Assembly: GCF_001650695.1 (NCBI RefSeq) | Contig: NZ_LWQS01000037.1 | Location: 1-64,000, forward strand | Source of the DNA: Chloroflexus islandicus | GTDB taxonomy: Bacteria; Chloroflexota; Chloroflexia; Chloroflexales; Chloroflexaceae | Direction: 5' to 3' | Length of the DNA: 64,000 bases | Part shown: positions 17,448-25,866 of the stretch, piece by piece | Layout: the number at the start of each line of letters is the position of its first letter | Position numbering within the stretch: the stretch's first letter is position 1 | Position numbers and translations under genes: made by a program | Notes under the pieces: model-generated | Seen by the model: only the letters and a program-made list of their open reading frames with translations | What the model was told of the DNA's origin: nothing | The model's database searches: none

Positions 17448-17555
17448 ATATCATTTCGTAATAATGAGCGGTTGTCACGGTGAGCGCACACTGTGCGCGC
17501 AGCAAGCGCCTCCGCAGACGGGGCACTACCCGATCTGCATTGCACGAAATGATAT
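17448..17555. repeat. 108-bp element with perfect 12-bp terminal inverted repeats
   Basis: ATATCATTTCGT at 17448-17459 is matched by its exact complement ACGAAATGATAT at 17544-17555. Between them lies a further hairpin (GCGCACA-C-TGTGCGC, 17484-17498). It could be a miniature inverted-repeat element or the closing stem of a structured RNA. It is seen only once in this window and no target-site duplication is evident. Confidence 0.6.
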
Positions 17556-17576
17556 GCTGATCCCCGCAATGAGTGT

Positions 17577-17681
17577 ATGCCAAACATTAGCATTGTCGAA
17601 TGCCTCATCGTCTTGATCCTCGTGGCGGTTGTGGCCGCGATTGCCTTTCGCGCCGGTTATTTTCGCGGGCGCAGGCAGTAG
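17577..17681 (+). CDS. Putative 34-residue single-span membrane microprotein
   Basis: ATG at 17577 opens a 34-codon frame. Its product has a short polar start, one hydrophobic helix of about 18 residues (C-L-I-V-L-I-L-V-A-V-V-A-A-I-A-F) and a strongly basic tail (F-R-G-R-R-Q), the classic topology of small inner-membrane proteins. It begins 22 bases after the 108-bp inverted-repeat element and before the repeat array. No clear ribosome site is seen. Many short frames occur by chance, so this is a candidate only. Confidence 0.4.
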   Translation: MPNISIVECLIVLILVAVVAAIAFRAGYFRGRRQ

Positions 17682-17789
17682 ACGATAGATGTCTGACCGG
17701 TAGCAACGATCGTGCAGAACTAATGCCCAGTCATGAAGAGTTCAAGGGTGGGCAGAACTCATGAGTGTAAATGTGGTTGATGGCGTTGC

Positions 17790-18440
17790 GATGATCCGGT
17801 TCACCCTCATCCCCATACCCTCTCACACTGGCGTGGGAGAGGGGCGAGCACACCGCCGCTCCCCGGTTGTCATTGCGAGCCGCGCGTAGCGCGGCGAAGC
17901 AATCCCCTGCTAGAGCGGGAAGCATACCTGTCAGCCATTGGTCTGCGTGAAAGCGGGAGATTGCTTCGGGGGCTGCGCCCCCTCGCAATGACAGAAGGGG
18001 CTGTGCCCCCGTGAGGCGGGAGAGGAGTGTGGGGTTGAGGGATCGTCCCCCTCCAGCGGGGGAGGGGTTGGGGGTAGGGACAACGAGGTGCCGCACCGGC
18101 GGATAGGCTTACGAAGCCCGCGCAGCGGGCTGCTGGCCCGCACCCCCAGCCCCGCTCCCACTGGCGCGGGTTCAAGGGCGGACAGAACATCGGTCTGGCA
18201 CCCGGCCCTGAAGGGCCGGGCTAGGGGTACGAAGCCCGCGCAGCGGGCTGCTGGCCCGCACCCCCAGCCCCGCTCCCACTGGCGCGGGTTCAAGGGCGGA
18301 CAGAACATCGGTCTGGCACCCGGCCCTGAAGGGCCGGGCTAGGGGTACGAAGCCCGCGCAGCGGGCTGCTGGCCCGCACCCCCAGCCCCGCTCCCACTGG
18401 CGCGGGAGCGGGGAGCGGAGAACTGCGTGTTGAGGCATCA
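17790..18440. repeat. Mosaic repeat region with a three-copy 118-bp tandem array
   Basis: The gap before the transporter gene contains a 'cattgcgagc...gaagcaatcccc' module pair (about 17870-17990). An array follows in which the ACGAAGCCCGCGCAGCGGG module starts at 18111, 18229 and 18347, a period of 118 bases. This is the same period as two copies near 7911-8029, showing one shared unit amplified at separate loci. Three adjacent hairpins occur in each unit. No gene is supported here. Confidence 0.9.
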
Positions 18441-18557
18441 CACAGCGATCAACGGTTGGACGCGACCAGTATAACTACCAAAAACCATAACATTTGTGAG
18501 TTTTGCGTCTTGTTGTGGCTATTCCAGAACCTCAGAGAGGCGATTTGAGACATCACT

Positions 18558-19394
18558 ATGGGCATTATCTACGGCTTAATCGCTGCATTAGGGTGGGGAA
18601 CCGGTGATTTCCTGATCACCCGCGCCACGCGCCAGATCGGCTGGCAATGGACGCTCTTGTTTGCACAGATGGCCGGTATCGTAGCCATTAGTCTGGTGCT
18701 GCTTGGTCGCGGCGATCCGCTGCCGCCGTGGGGGCCGGACTGGCTGGCCGCGGTGGCGGTCAACCTGCTCAATGTCACCGGCACCCTGTTGCTCTACCGC
18801 GCGTTCACGATCGGTACGCTAGCGATCGTCTCGCCGATTTCGGCTAGTTTTGCGGCAGTGACGGCAGCGTTGGCGCTCCTCGATGGCGAAGCGTTGGGCA
18901 TGATCACGCTGGCCGGCACCGGCCTCGTGATCGGCGGGGTGGCGGTGGTGTCACGCGGGCCGGGGACAACGCACACCAATCTGCGCGGCTTGCCGGAAGC
19001 GATTGGGGTGGCGATCAGTTTTGGCCTCTTCTTTTGGTTGATCGGTGATGTCACGGCCACGTTCGGGATTGCATGGCCGGTCTTGATCGGACGGATCGTG
19101 ACCGTGCTCGCGGCAGTGATCGTCCTCGCCGTTAACCGCCCGGCGTTGCCGCGGTTGACGGCGGCCCACGGCGGATTGATCATCGCAGCCAGCGCGCTCG
19201 ATACCATCGCCTTTCTGAGCTTCAACACCGGCATCGCGACGGCCTACGTCAGCGTTGTCACGGCGCTAGCCTCGATCTTCAGCGCCGTGACAGTCGTGCT
19301 GGCATGGCTGGTGCTGCGCGAGCGGCTGGCGCGCAGCCAATGGCTTGGCGTGGCCGGGATTTTGGTGGGGGTCTTGTTGGTGAGTTTGGCGTGA
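18558..19394 (+). CDS. DMT-superfamily (EamA-type) transporter
   Basis: This 278-residue inner-membrane protein has ten predicted helices in two homologous halves (about 1-135 and 145-278), the drug/metabolite transporter design. The first half opens G-L-I-A-A-L-G-W-G-T-G-D-F and the second has the same arrangement with W at the helix start. Substrate cannot be predicted. It is monocistronic. The stop is followed eight bases later by a hairpin of a repeated family, then by a convergent protease gene. The ribosome site before the ATG is weak. Confidence 0.88.
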   Translation: MGIIYGLIAALGWGTGDFLITRATRQIGWQWTLLFAQMAGIVAISLVLLGRGDPLPPWGPDWLAAVAVNLLNVTGTLLLYRAFTIGTLAIVSPISASFAAVTAALALLDGEALGMITLAGTGLVIGGVAVVSRGPGTTHTNLRGLPEAIGVAISFGLFFWLIGDVTATFGIAWPVLIGRIVTVLAAVIVLAVNRPALPRLTAAHGGLIIAASALDTIAFLSFNTGIATAYVSVVTALASIFSAVTVVLAWLVLRERLARSQWLGVAGILVGVLLVSLA

Positions 19395-19401
19395 GATATA
19401 G

Positions 19402-19424
19402 GTGCGGCAGTCAAACTGCCGCAC
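19402..19424. repeat. GTGCGGCAGT/ACTGCCGCAC hairpin (gene-end family)
   Basis: A perfect 10-bp inverted repeat with loop CAA lies directly behind the transporter stop and between two convergent genes. Further members are at 31846, 39618 (variant), 49642, 49708 and 62004. It lacks a T-tract, so it may be an RNA-stabilising or factor-dependent terminator stem rather than an intrinsic terminator. Confidence 0.8.
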
Positions 19425-19443
19425 TCCATCATTGGTCGTTATG

Positions 19444-20415
19444 CTACCGATCAACCGTCACCGGCTGGCCTGCCGGCTGCCGGCTCGTGGCCGGCCACCA
19501 CCAGATGATCGCCATGCTCACCACTAGCACCAGTGTGGTGGCAATCCCGCCTTCGGGGCCGAACGCGCCGCCGGTCAGCCAATCAGGACCGGTCTCCATC
19601 AAATTGAATAGCATCCCGCCACTTGCCATCTGCCCGCTCACTTGGAGCCCGAAGAAATTACCTTGTACCCAGTTCCAGATGGAATGGAACGCGCAAATCC
19701 CCCACAACGACTCCTCGCGTAAGGCGTAGAGGGCGGCGAAGAGGCCGTAGAGAAAGAGATTCAAAAGGGCTAGCGCGCTGAGATTGGGATTGAGGCCGTG
19801 CATCGCGGCAAAGAAGAGCGATGAAATCACCACGCCAACCCAAGGCCGGTAGCGCGCCGCAAGGGCCAGCAACATCCAGCCGCGGGTGAGCACCTCTTCA
19901 GCAGCACCTTGGATCAACCAGCCGGGGATGAGCACCAACACCACCCCGCCGAGCGCTGCCCAACCCACCAGCGCCGGATCACTAGGCTCGACCGCAACAA
20001 AACCAAACGACGCTAACAAGCCGATGACGGCACAAAACGCAGCAAAACCCAAGAGCAACCCGCGCCCATACAAGAACCATGCCCGCTGCGGCTCAAGCCC
20101 GATGGTGACGATCCCCCGCCGCTCGTAGAACCGGATCCACAACCAAACGAGCAGAATCATCGCACCAAACGAGGCGGTGAGGACAAGTGACAGCCAAAAG
20201 CCAGAAACCAGCGGGGAAACAGTCGTAACCCATGTATCAAAGTAAAGGCTCTCACTGTGCAACATTATTTGCGCCAGCATCACCGGCAACGCCAGTACCT
20301 GCGAGAGGAAGCCAATGAGGATGCCTACCACGATCACGCCCCACCACGGCGTTAAGCGGCGACCGCTGCGGGCGAGATCGTAGAGACGGTTGTGCGTGAG
20401 CCATGCCGGAACCAT
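19444..20415 (-). CDS. CPBP-family intramembrane glutamic/metallo-protease
   Basis: This 323-residue integral membrane protein has about eight hydrophobic helices and the CPBP (Abi/Rce1-like) motifs: E-E-V-L-T-R (EExxxR) near the second half, then F-F-A-A-M-H-G and F-H-S-I-W-N. The family cleaves or matures membrane-associated peptides; here the substrate is unknown. The ATG at 20415 is preferred over 20460 because AAGGAAT sits in front of it. A palindromic operator-like sequence at 20450-20473 lies immediately upstream. Three CPBP genes in the window (here, 37094 and 38382) suggest an expanded family in this genome. Confidence 0.88.
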   Translation of the reverse strand: MVPAWLTHNRLYDLARSGRRLTPWWGVIVVGILIGFLSQVLALPVMLAQIMLHSESLYFDTWVTTVSPLVSGFWLSLVLTASFGAMILLVWLWIRFYERRGIVTIGLEPQRAWFLYGRGLLLGFAAFCAVIGLLASFGFVAVEPSDPALVGWAALGGVVLVLIPGWLIQGAAEEVLTRGWMLLALAARYRPWVGVVISSLFFAAMHGLNPNLSALALLNLFLYGLFAALYALREESLWGICAFHSIWNWVQGNFFGLQVSGQMASGGMLFNLMETGPDWLTGGAFGPEGGIATTLVLVVSMAIIWWWPATSRQPAGQPVTVDR

Positions 20416-20449
20416 AAGCCATTCCTTTCCGAAGAGTTGTTGAATGTGT

Positions 20450-20473
20450 ATCGTTATCAATTTTAATAACGAT
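20450..20473. promoter_or_regulatory. Palindromic operator-like site upstream of the CPBP protease
   Basis: ATCGTTAT (20450-20457) and ATAACGAT (20466-20473) form a perfect 8-bp inverted repeat with an 8-base AT-rich spacer. It is 35 bases before the protease start and stands out in a GC-rich background. It resembles binding sites of dimeric winged-helix repressors, but the factor is unknown. Confidence 0.55.
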
Positions 20474-20491
20474 AATCACGCTTTGTCAAGA

Positions 20492-20520
20492 TGCCAACCG
20501 GCAGCGTACCGTGCTATGAT
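20492..20520 (+). promoter_or_regulatory. Candidate extended -10 promoter for the QPY-repeat gene
   Basis: TGCTATGAT (20512-20520) is a good extended -10 element. TGCCAA (20492-20497), 17 bases upstream of the hexamer, is a poor -35. It would start transcription about 85 bases before the coding region at 20612. Confidence 0.4.
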
Positions 20521-20611
20521 AAGGCTCCATTCATGCAACAATAGCGCCCATTGACTCGTTGTACTCTTGTAGGAAAGATGAGGTGCTACAAGGAGGGAAG
20601 GGAGGCATCCC

Positions 20612-21145
20612 GTGAGCGATCCACAACGCCCGGACGAGTATGGCCGTTATCAACCTGACCAACAGCCATACCAACAGCCATACCAACAGCCGTACCAACA
20701 GCCGTATCAACAGCCGTATCAACCATACCAAATTCAATACCAAGCCACGCCGGGCTACCCCGCGTATGGCGCAACGAAGCCTGATGCGGTATTAGCGATC
20801 GGGATTATGGCGATTGTTGATGCCGTGCTCAGCGGCCTCAGCGGCATCGTCTGGCTGTTCACTATTTGCGGTATTCCACTGGGCATCTATTCAATCGCGG
20901 TAGCAATCTTGGCAGGGATGTACGCTTACAAACTGCTGGGCAACCCGCCGCAGCCGGTGCAACCGAACAAGACGCTGGCGATTATGCAGATCGTCAATAT
21001 CATCACCGGCAATATCTTTTCAATGGTGTTCGGAATTGTCAGTTTGGTGTTCTACAACCAGCCTAATGTGCAGGCCTATTTTGCCTATCGCAACGGCCAA
21101 CCGTTACCGCCCCCACCGCCGCCGTACCAGCCGCCGCAGTTCTGA
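20612..21145 (+). CDS. Membrane protein with N-terminal Q-Q-P-Y tandem repeats
   Basis: This is a 177-residue protein. Residues 1-55 are polar and disordered with at least five Q-Q-P-Y repeats; the DNA behind them is a 12-base tandem repeat (20661-20725) prone to slippage. Residues 60-150 contain two or three hydrophobic helices in a DUF4190/CD225-like arrangement with N-K-T-L-A-I-M-Q between them. The tail is poly-proline (Q-P-L-P-P-P-P-P-P). GTG start with a strong GGGAGG site. Such proteins are common and mostly uncharacterised; membrane scaffolding or interaction through the Pro/Tyr tails is a guess. Confidence 0.8.
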   Translation: MSDPQRPDEYGRYQPDQQPYQQPYQQPYQQPYQQPYQPYQIQYQATPGYPAYGATKPDAVLAIGIMAIVDAVLSGLSGIVWLFTICGIPLGIYSIAVAILAGMYAYKLLGNPPQPVQPNKTLAIMQIVNIITGNIFSMVFGIVSLVFYNQPNVQAYFAYRNGQPLPPPPPPYQPPQF

Positions 21146-21159
21146 GCAATACTGCACAC

Positions 21160-21190
21160 TGTAAGGGCGGGTTTCAAACCCGCCCTTACA
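21160..21190. terminator. Bidirectional terminator-like hairpin
   Basis: A perfect 15-bp inverted repeat (21160-21174 with 21176-21190, one-base loop) lies between the convergent QPY-repeat and GH13 genes, and it includes the GH13 stop codon. The stem starts TGTAAGGGCGGG on either strand. Only short T runs are present, so the mechanism is uncertain. Confidence 0.65.
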
Positions 21191-23030
21191 TTACCCGCCA
21201 CACCTGCGCGCCGGTCGCCGGTAGACTGCTGATGTCCACCATCCCGCTACGCACAACCGTCTCGGCGCCGGTGAAGAGTTCGCGCAAGGCAACGCCATCG
21301 GCCAGCCCAGCGTGGCGTACCGGCAATGCGCGCAAGCCATCGTCGCTGCGGCGCGCGACCACAATCAGGCGCTCTTCCGGCGCTTCGCGCTGAAAGGCGA
21401 TCGTCTCGCCTTGCGCGTAGAGCTGCTGGAAACCGCCCCAGCGCAGTGCCGGCGCGCTGCGCCGCAGATGCGCCAGCCGCCGCACAAACGCCCGCAAGTC
21501 GTGATCCCACTCCGCTTCATCCCACGGCATCGTCCGCCGGCAATCGGGATCACCGCCGCCGGTCAGCCCAATCTCGTCGCCATAGTAAATGCACGGCACG
21601 CCGGGATAACAGAAGAGCAGCGTCATGGCGACCCGCACCCGCGCCAGATCGTCACCAACGATCGTGCGCAGCCGTGGGGTATCGTGGCTGCCAAGCAGGT
21701 TGAACTGCTGGGTCGCCACTTGCCACGGAATCGCTGCCCGGAAGGCTGTCCACTGGGCAGCGACCGTCTCAGTGGCAATCGGGCGCGGATCGGCTTCGGG
21801 CCGATTCGGGTTGAATTCAAACCCGCCTAGCCAGCGCCAGATCGGGAAGGTGAAGCCTTGATAGTTCATCGTGGCATCCAGCTCTTCCCCTTGCAGGTGG
21901 GGGGTGCCATCAAAGAAGTGCTCGCCGAGCAGGTAGGCGTTAGGCTGTTCGGCCTTGACCGCTCGCCGGATGCCGCGCCCGATCTTGTGACCAAGGTTGT
22001 CGGGGCCGAGCCGGCCCAGCATGTTGGCGACATCGATCCGCCAGCCATCAATGCGGTAGGGCGGGCGCAACCAGCGCCGCATAATCGCGTCGGGGCCGGC
22101 GTACATCACTTCGCGCAGGCGCACGCTGCGGTAATTGAGCTTGGGCAGCGTCTTGACCCCTAACCAGCTTTCATAGTCGTCGGGATGGCGGCGGAAGGTG
22201 AAGAATTCAGCGGTTGGCGCGCGCGGGTCGGCCTGCGCAGCCACAAACCACGAATGGGTAATGCCGCAGTGGTTGGGCACGATATCGAGCACCACTCGCA
22301 TCGCGCGCTCGTCGAGCGCCTGCCGCAGCAGCAGTAAACCTGCTTCGCCGCCGAGGTGCGGGTCGATAGTCGTGTAGTCTTCGACATCGTACTTGTGGTT
22401 CGACGGCGCGCGGAAGATGGGGTTGAGATAGAGGGCCGAAACCCCCAAATCGGTCAGATAGTCGAGGCGCTGGGCAATACCTTGCAAATCACCGCCAAAA
22501 AACTCAATCTGCCCCGTCTCCCGGTTGGGCAATTCGCCCCAACGCCGCGCCACTACCGGCTTCCCTCGATAGAGATACTCGCCATCGCGCACATTGTTAG
22601 ACGGATCGCCGTCGGCGAAGCGGTCGGGAAAGATTTGGTAGAACACCGCGTCGCGCACCCAATCCGGCGCGTGGTAGTTTGCCAACACCACGAAGTCGTT
22701 GGCGTCGGTTGGGTAGTGGCGGGTGACGCCGCCAGCGCTGTACCAGCGCGTGCCATCTTCAGCCCGCAGGAGGAAACGGTAATTGGTGCGCAGCATCCGG
22801 ATCGGCAGCTCGCCTTCCCACCAGCGACACACCCCATTGCGGCCCAGATCGCGCATCGGCGTGATCTGCTGTTCACCGTCGGGGCAGGTGCGCACGAAGA
22901 CGGCGCTAACCGGCGCATCAGCAGTGAGGCGAAGCCGGATCACGGCGGTATCGCCCAACCTCCCGCTAAAGCGCAGGTAGGCAGGCGAACCGTCGTGATG
23001 AATGCTGGCCTCCCAATGCAGCTCGCTCAT
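21186..23030 (-). CDS. GH13 alpha-glycosidase (neopullulanase/cyclomaltodextrinase type)
   Basis: This 614-residue enzyme cleaves alpha-1,4 glucans or cyclodextrins to short maltooligosaccharides. A beta-sandwich N-terminal domain (about 1-115, CBM34-like) precedes the (beta/alpha)8 barrel. Conserved regions are D249-I-V-P-N-H, R331-I-D333 (nucleophile), L-L-G-E370 (acid/base) and S-H-D450. No signal peptide is present, so it acts in the cytosol, fitting use of imported oligosaccharides. Its product maltose could feed the phosphorylase pathway at 30-37 kb, though the loci are apart. Its ATG overlaps the stop of gltX (ATGA), so the two are co-transcribed. Confidence 0.94.
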   Translation of the reverse strand: MSELHWEASIHHDGSPAYLRFSGRLGDTAVIRLRLTADAPVSAVFVRTCPDGEQQITPMRDLGRNGVCRWWEGELPIRMLRTNYRFLLRAEDGTRWYSAGGVTRHYPTDANDFVVLANYHAPDWVRDAVFYQIFPDRFADGDPSNNVRDGEYLYRGKPVVARRWGELPNRETGQIEFFGGDLQGIAQRLDYLTDLGVSALYLNPIFRAPSNHKYDVEDYTTIDPHLGGEAGLLLLRQALDERAMRVVLDIVPNHCGITHSWFVAAQADPRAPTAEFFTFRRHPDDYESWLGVKTLPKLNYRSVRLREVMYAGPDAIMRRWLRPPYRIDGWRIDVANMLGRLGPDNLGHKIGRGIRRAVKAEQPNAYLLGEHFFDGTPHLQGEELDATMNYQGFTFPIWRWLGGFEFNPNRPEADPRPIATETVAAQWTAFRAAIPWQVATQQFNLLGSHDTPRLRTIVGDDLARVRVAMTLLFCYPGVPCIYYGDEIGLTGGGDPDCRRTMPWDEAEWDHDLRAFVRRLAHLRRSAPALRWGGFQQLYAQGETIAFQREAPEERLIVVARRSDDGLRALPVRHAGLADGVALRELFTGAETVVRSGMVDISSLPATGAQVWRVM

Positions 23031-24538
23031 GCCATCTGCTCCAGTGCAGCAATGGCCGCCGCGATCCGCGCCAGCGAGCGCTCGCGGCCCACGCCGGCCA
23101 ACGTATCGAACAGCGGCGGCGCGACGCTACGCCCGGTAATGGCAATGCGGATCGCACCAAAGAGCGGCCCCGGTTTCACAGCCAGTTGCTCGCACAACCC
23201 GCGCAGCGTCGCCTCCAGCGCTGGCGGCGTCCAGTCTTCTTGCCGGCCCAGCGCCTCGTGCGCCGCGCGCAGCATAGCGATCGTCTGCGCGGCATCGTGC
23301 TTCTTGGGAATCAGGTCAGCCGGGTTGTACGTCTCGCCCGGCGTCACGTCGCGGTAAAAGAAGAGGAGCAAGTCTGGCGCTTCCTGCAATTCTTCCAGCC
23401 GCTCGTGGATGAGCGGGATCAGCCGCAACAGGTAGTCGCGCTCGGCATCGCTGGCCGGATCGCCGATCAAGCCGGCCCGCTGCATAAACGGCAACACCAG
23501 CTCGGCCACTTCCGCCGCCGTTCGCTTGCGGATGTAGATGCCGTTCATATCGCGCAGCTTTTCCGGATTCCAGCGCGCTGGCGAGGGTTGGATGCGGTCA
23601 AGGGTAAAGCGCGCAATCAGCTCGTCGCGGCTCATGATCTCGGTCACGCCGTCGTAGCTCCACCCTTGCAAGGCCAGATAATTGAGCATCGTTTCCGGCA
23701 GATAACCGCGCTCGCGGAAACGTTGCGCGGCCACGTCATCTTTGCGCTTCGACAGTTTGCCTTTGCCGTCGTGACGCAAGATCGCCGGCAAATGGGCGAA
23801 GATCGGGCGTTGCCAGCCAAAATAGTCGTAGAGCAAGACGTGGTACGGCGTGCTCGGCACCCACTCTTCGCCGCGCATCACGTGGGTAATCTTCATCAGA
23901 TGGTCGTCAACCAGATGGGCAAAGTGGTAGACCGGCATCCCGGTTGATTTAATCAACACAATATCTTGCAACTGGTCATTTTGCACCACGATCTCATCAC
24001 CGCCGCGGACAAGATCGCGGAAGCGGGTTTCACCTTCTAACGGCGCCTTCAGGCGCACCGTGTACGGCTTGCCGCTGGCCGCCAGCTCACGTTGCCGCTC
24101 GAGCGGCCAATCGCGTTCGGGGCCGCGGAAGCGAAACGCCTTGATCCCGGCGGCTTCGGCGGCGGCCCGCATCTGCGCCAGCTCCTCCTCGGTCGTAAAC
24201 GACATATAGGCGAGACCGGCTTCGAGCAACTGGTCAATAAAGGGCCGGTAGATGCCGAGCTCAAACCGTTCCGACTGGACGTAAGGGCCATACGGGCCAC
24301 CCACATCGGGGCCTTCATCCCAATCGATGCCGACCCAGCGCAGCGAAATGCTAATATCGTCGGCAGCGCCGGGCACAAACCGCTTCTCGTCGGTATCTTC
24401 GATGCGCAGAATAAACTGGCCGCCGTAGTGCCGGGCGCAGAGCCAGTTAAACAAGGCGGTGCGCACGCCGCCGATGTGCAGGCTGCCGGTTGGGCTAGGC
24501 GCAAACCGCACCCGCACCGGCCCGTCGATTGAAGTCAT
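23027..24538 (-). CDS. gltX: Glutamate-tRNA ligase
   Basis: This 503-residue class I aminoacyl-tRNA synthetase charges tRNA-Glu. The HIGH motif is H-I-G-G at 21-24 within A-P-S-P-T-G-S-L-H-I-G-G, and the KMSKS loop is K-L-S-K-R-K. A C-terminal helical anticodon-binding domain completes the usual length. A discriminating or non-discriminating enzyme cannot be told apart here. The start at 24538 is supported by AAGGAGTAGCTC just upstream. It overlaps the downstream GH13 gene by four bases. Confidence 0.97.
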   Translation of the reverse strand: MTSIDGPVRVRFAPSPTGSLHIGGVRTALFNWLCARHYGGQFILRIEDTDEKRFVPGAADDISISLRWVGIDWDEGPDVGGPYGPYVQSERFELGIYRPFIDQLLEAGLAYMSFTTEEELAQMRAAAEAAGIKAFRFRGPERDWPLERQRELAASGKPYTVRLKAPLEGETRFRDLVRGGDEIVVQNDQLQDIVLIKSTGMPVYHFAHLVDDHLMKITHVMRGEEWVPSTPYHVLLYDYFGWQRPIFAHLPAILRHDGKGKLSKRKDDVAAQRFRERGYLPETMLNYLALQGWSYDGVTEIMSRDELIARFTLDRIQPSPARWNPEKLRDMNGIYIRKRTAAEVAELVLPFMQRAGLIGDPASDAERDYLLRLIPLIHERLEELQEAPDLLLFFYRDVTPGETYNPADLIPKKHDAAQTIAMLRAAHEALGRQEDWTPPALEATLRGLCEQLAVKPGPLFGAIRIAITGRSVAPPLFDTLAGVGRERSLARIAAAIAALEQMA

Positions 24539-24652
24539 GAGCTACTCCTTGTCAAACCTCTGGTGCGACGTTGCTATGGAACGTCTGTATCCGCTCCTCA
24601 CCCAGTGGAAGGTGTCAGGGTGAGGTCAATGACGGCGAGAGGCGTATCCCCG

Positions 24653-25762
24653 CTATGATCCGGCCAACACCACCATATCGTCGCGATGGACGACTTCCGG
24701 CCCATAATCATACCCTAAAACCGAGACAATCTGGTGCGAGCGCAGACCGGCGATCATACGCACATCGTTCGAGCGATACTGGGTGAGGCCGCGAGCGATT
24801 TCGCGGCCAGCAGGGTCAAAGATCCGCACTGTCTGGCCACGATCAAACTCGCCGCTCACCTCGCGAATACCGGCGGCGAGCAAGCTCTTGCCTTGGCGGG
24901 TAAGCGCCGTAGCCGCGCCTTCATCCACCACAATCCGCGAATGGCGCACCGTTTCGGCCAAGATCCAGCGTTGGCGCGCATCGGGATGGGTCGTTGCCGC
25001 CGGAAAGAAGGTGCCGATCCGCTCGCCGTTGGCCACGCGCGCGATCACATCCGGTTCGTGTCCGGCGGCGATGACCACTGCCACACCGGAACGGGTAGCG
25101 AGATCGGCGGCCTGTATCTTGGTCTGCATCCCGCCGGTGCCGCGATGCGTGCCGCTGCCGCCGGCCATCGCCCAAATCCGCTCATCGATTACCGGCACCT
25201 CGCGCAACAGCTCGGCGGTGGGATCGCTGCGCGGATCGGCGCTGTAGAGACCGGCAATATCGGTCAGGATCAAGAGCAGGTCAGCGTCGATCAAGCCGGC
25301 CACCAGCGCCGAGAGGTTATCGTTATCGCCAACCCGAATCTCGGCGGTCGCCACCGCGTCATTCTCATTGATAATCGGCACAATTCCTTGCGCAAGGCAG
25401 AGGGTGAGGGTATTGCGGGCATTGAGATACCGGCGGCGGTCACGCAAGTCGTCGCGGGTGAGCAGCGCCTGCGCCACCTGCAACCCGTACAGCTCGAAAA
25501 TCTGCTCGTAGAGGTGCATCAACCGGCTCTGGCCAACCGCGGCGAACACCTGTTTGAGCGGGATGTTACTGCGCTGCCGCGGCGCAACGCCGAGCCGCTC
25601 CTTGCCGGCAGCAACTGCGCCCGACGAGACCAGCACCACTTCGTGGCCATCTGCTTTGAGACGGGCAATCTGGCGGGCCAACTCGACAAAATAGGGCCGG
25701 TGCAGCCGGTCGGTGCCAGCGGTCAGCACGCTGGTACCCAATTTGACAACAAATCTGGTCAT
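24653..25762 (-). CDS. proB: Glutamate 5-kinase
   Basis: This 369-residue enzyme phosphorylates glutamate in the first step of proline synthesis. The amino-acid kinase domain (1-260) has V-V-K-L-G-T-S-V-L, the V-S-S-G-A-V-A-A-G glutamate loop, N-E-N-D-A-V and G-T-G-G-M-Q-T-K-I. The C-terminal 100 residues are a PUA domain, as in E. coli ProB. ATG at 25762 is preferred; a TTG four codons upstream is an alternative. proA is not adjacent in the window. Confidence 0.96.
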   Translation of the reverse strand: MTRFVVKLGTSVLTAGTDRLHRPYFVELARQIARLKADGHEVVLVSSGAVAAGKERLGVAPRQRSNIPLKQVFAAVGQSRLMHLYEQIFELYGLQVAQALLTRDDLRDRRRYLNARNTLTLCLAQGIVPIINENDAVATAEIRVGDNDNLSALVAGLIDADLLLILTDIAGLYSADPRSDPTAELLREVPVIDERIWAMAGGSGTHRGTGGMQTKIQAADLATRSGVAVVIAAGHEPDVIARVANGERIGTFFPAATTHPDARQRWILAETVRHSRIVVDEGAATALTRQGKSLLAAGIREVSGEFDRGQTVRIFDPAGREIARGLTQYRSNDVRMIAGLRSHQIVSVLGYDYGPEVVHRDDMVVLAGS

Positions 25763-25866
25763 ATCAGTATGCAATGACGTTTATGAATTGATCTCGATCG
25801 TGGCATTTGGCAAGGGCCGCACAGCCGCGCATCCATCCATTTGCCGTGCCCTCTGCGTAGACAGTG

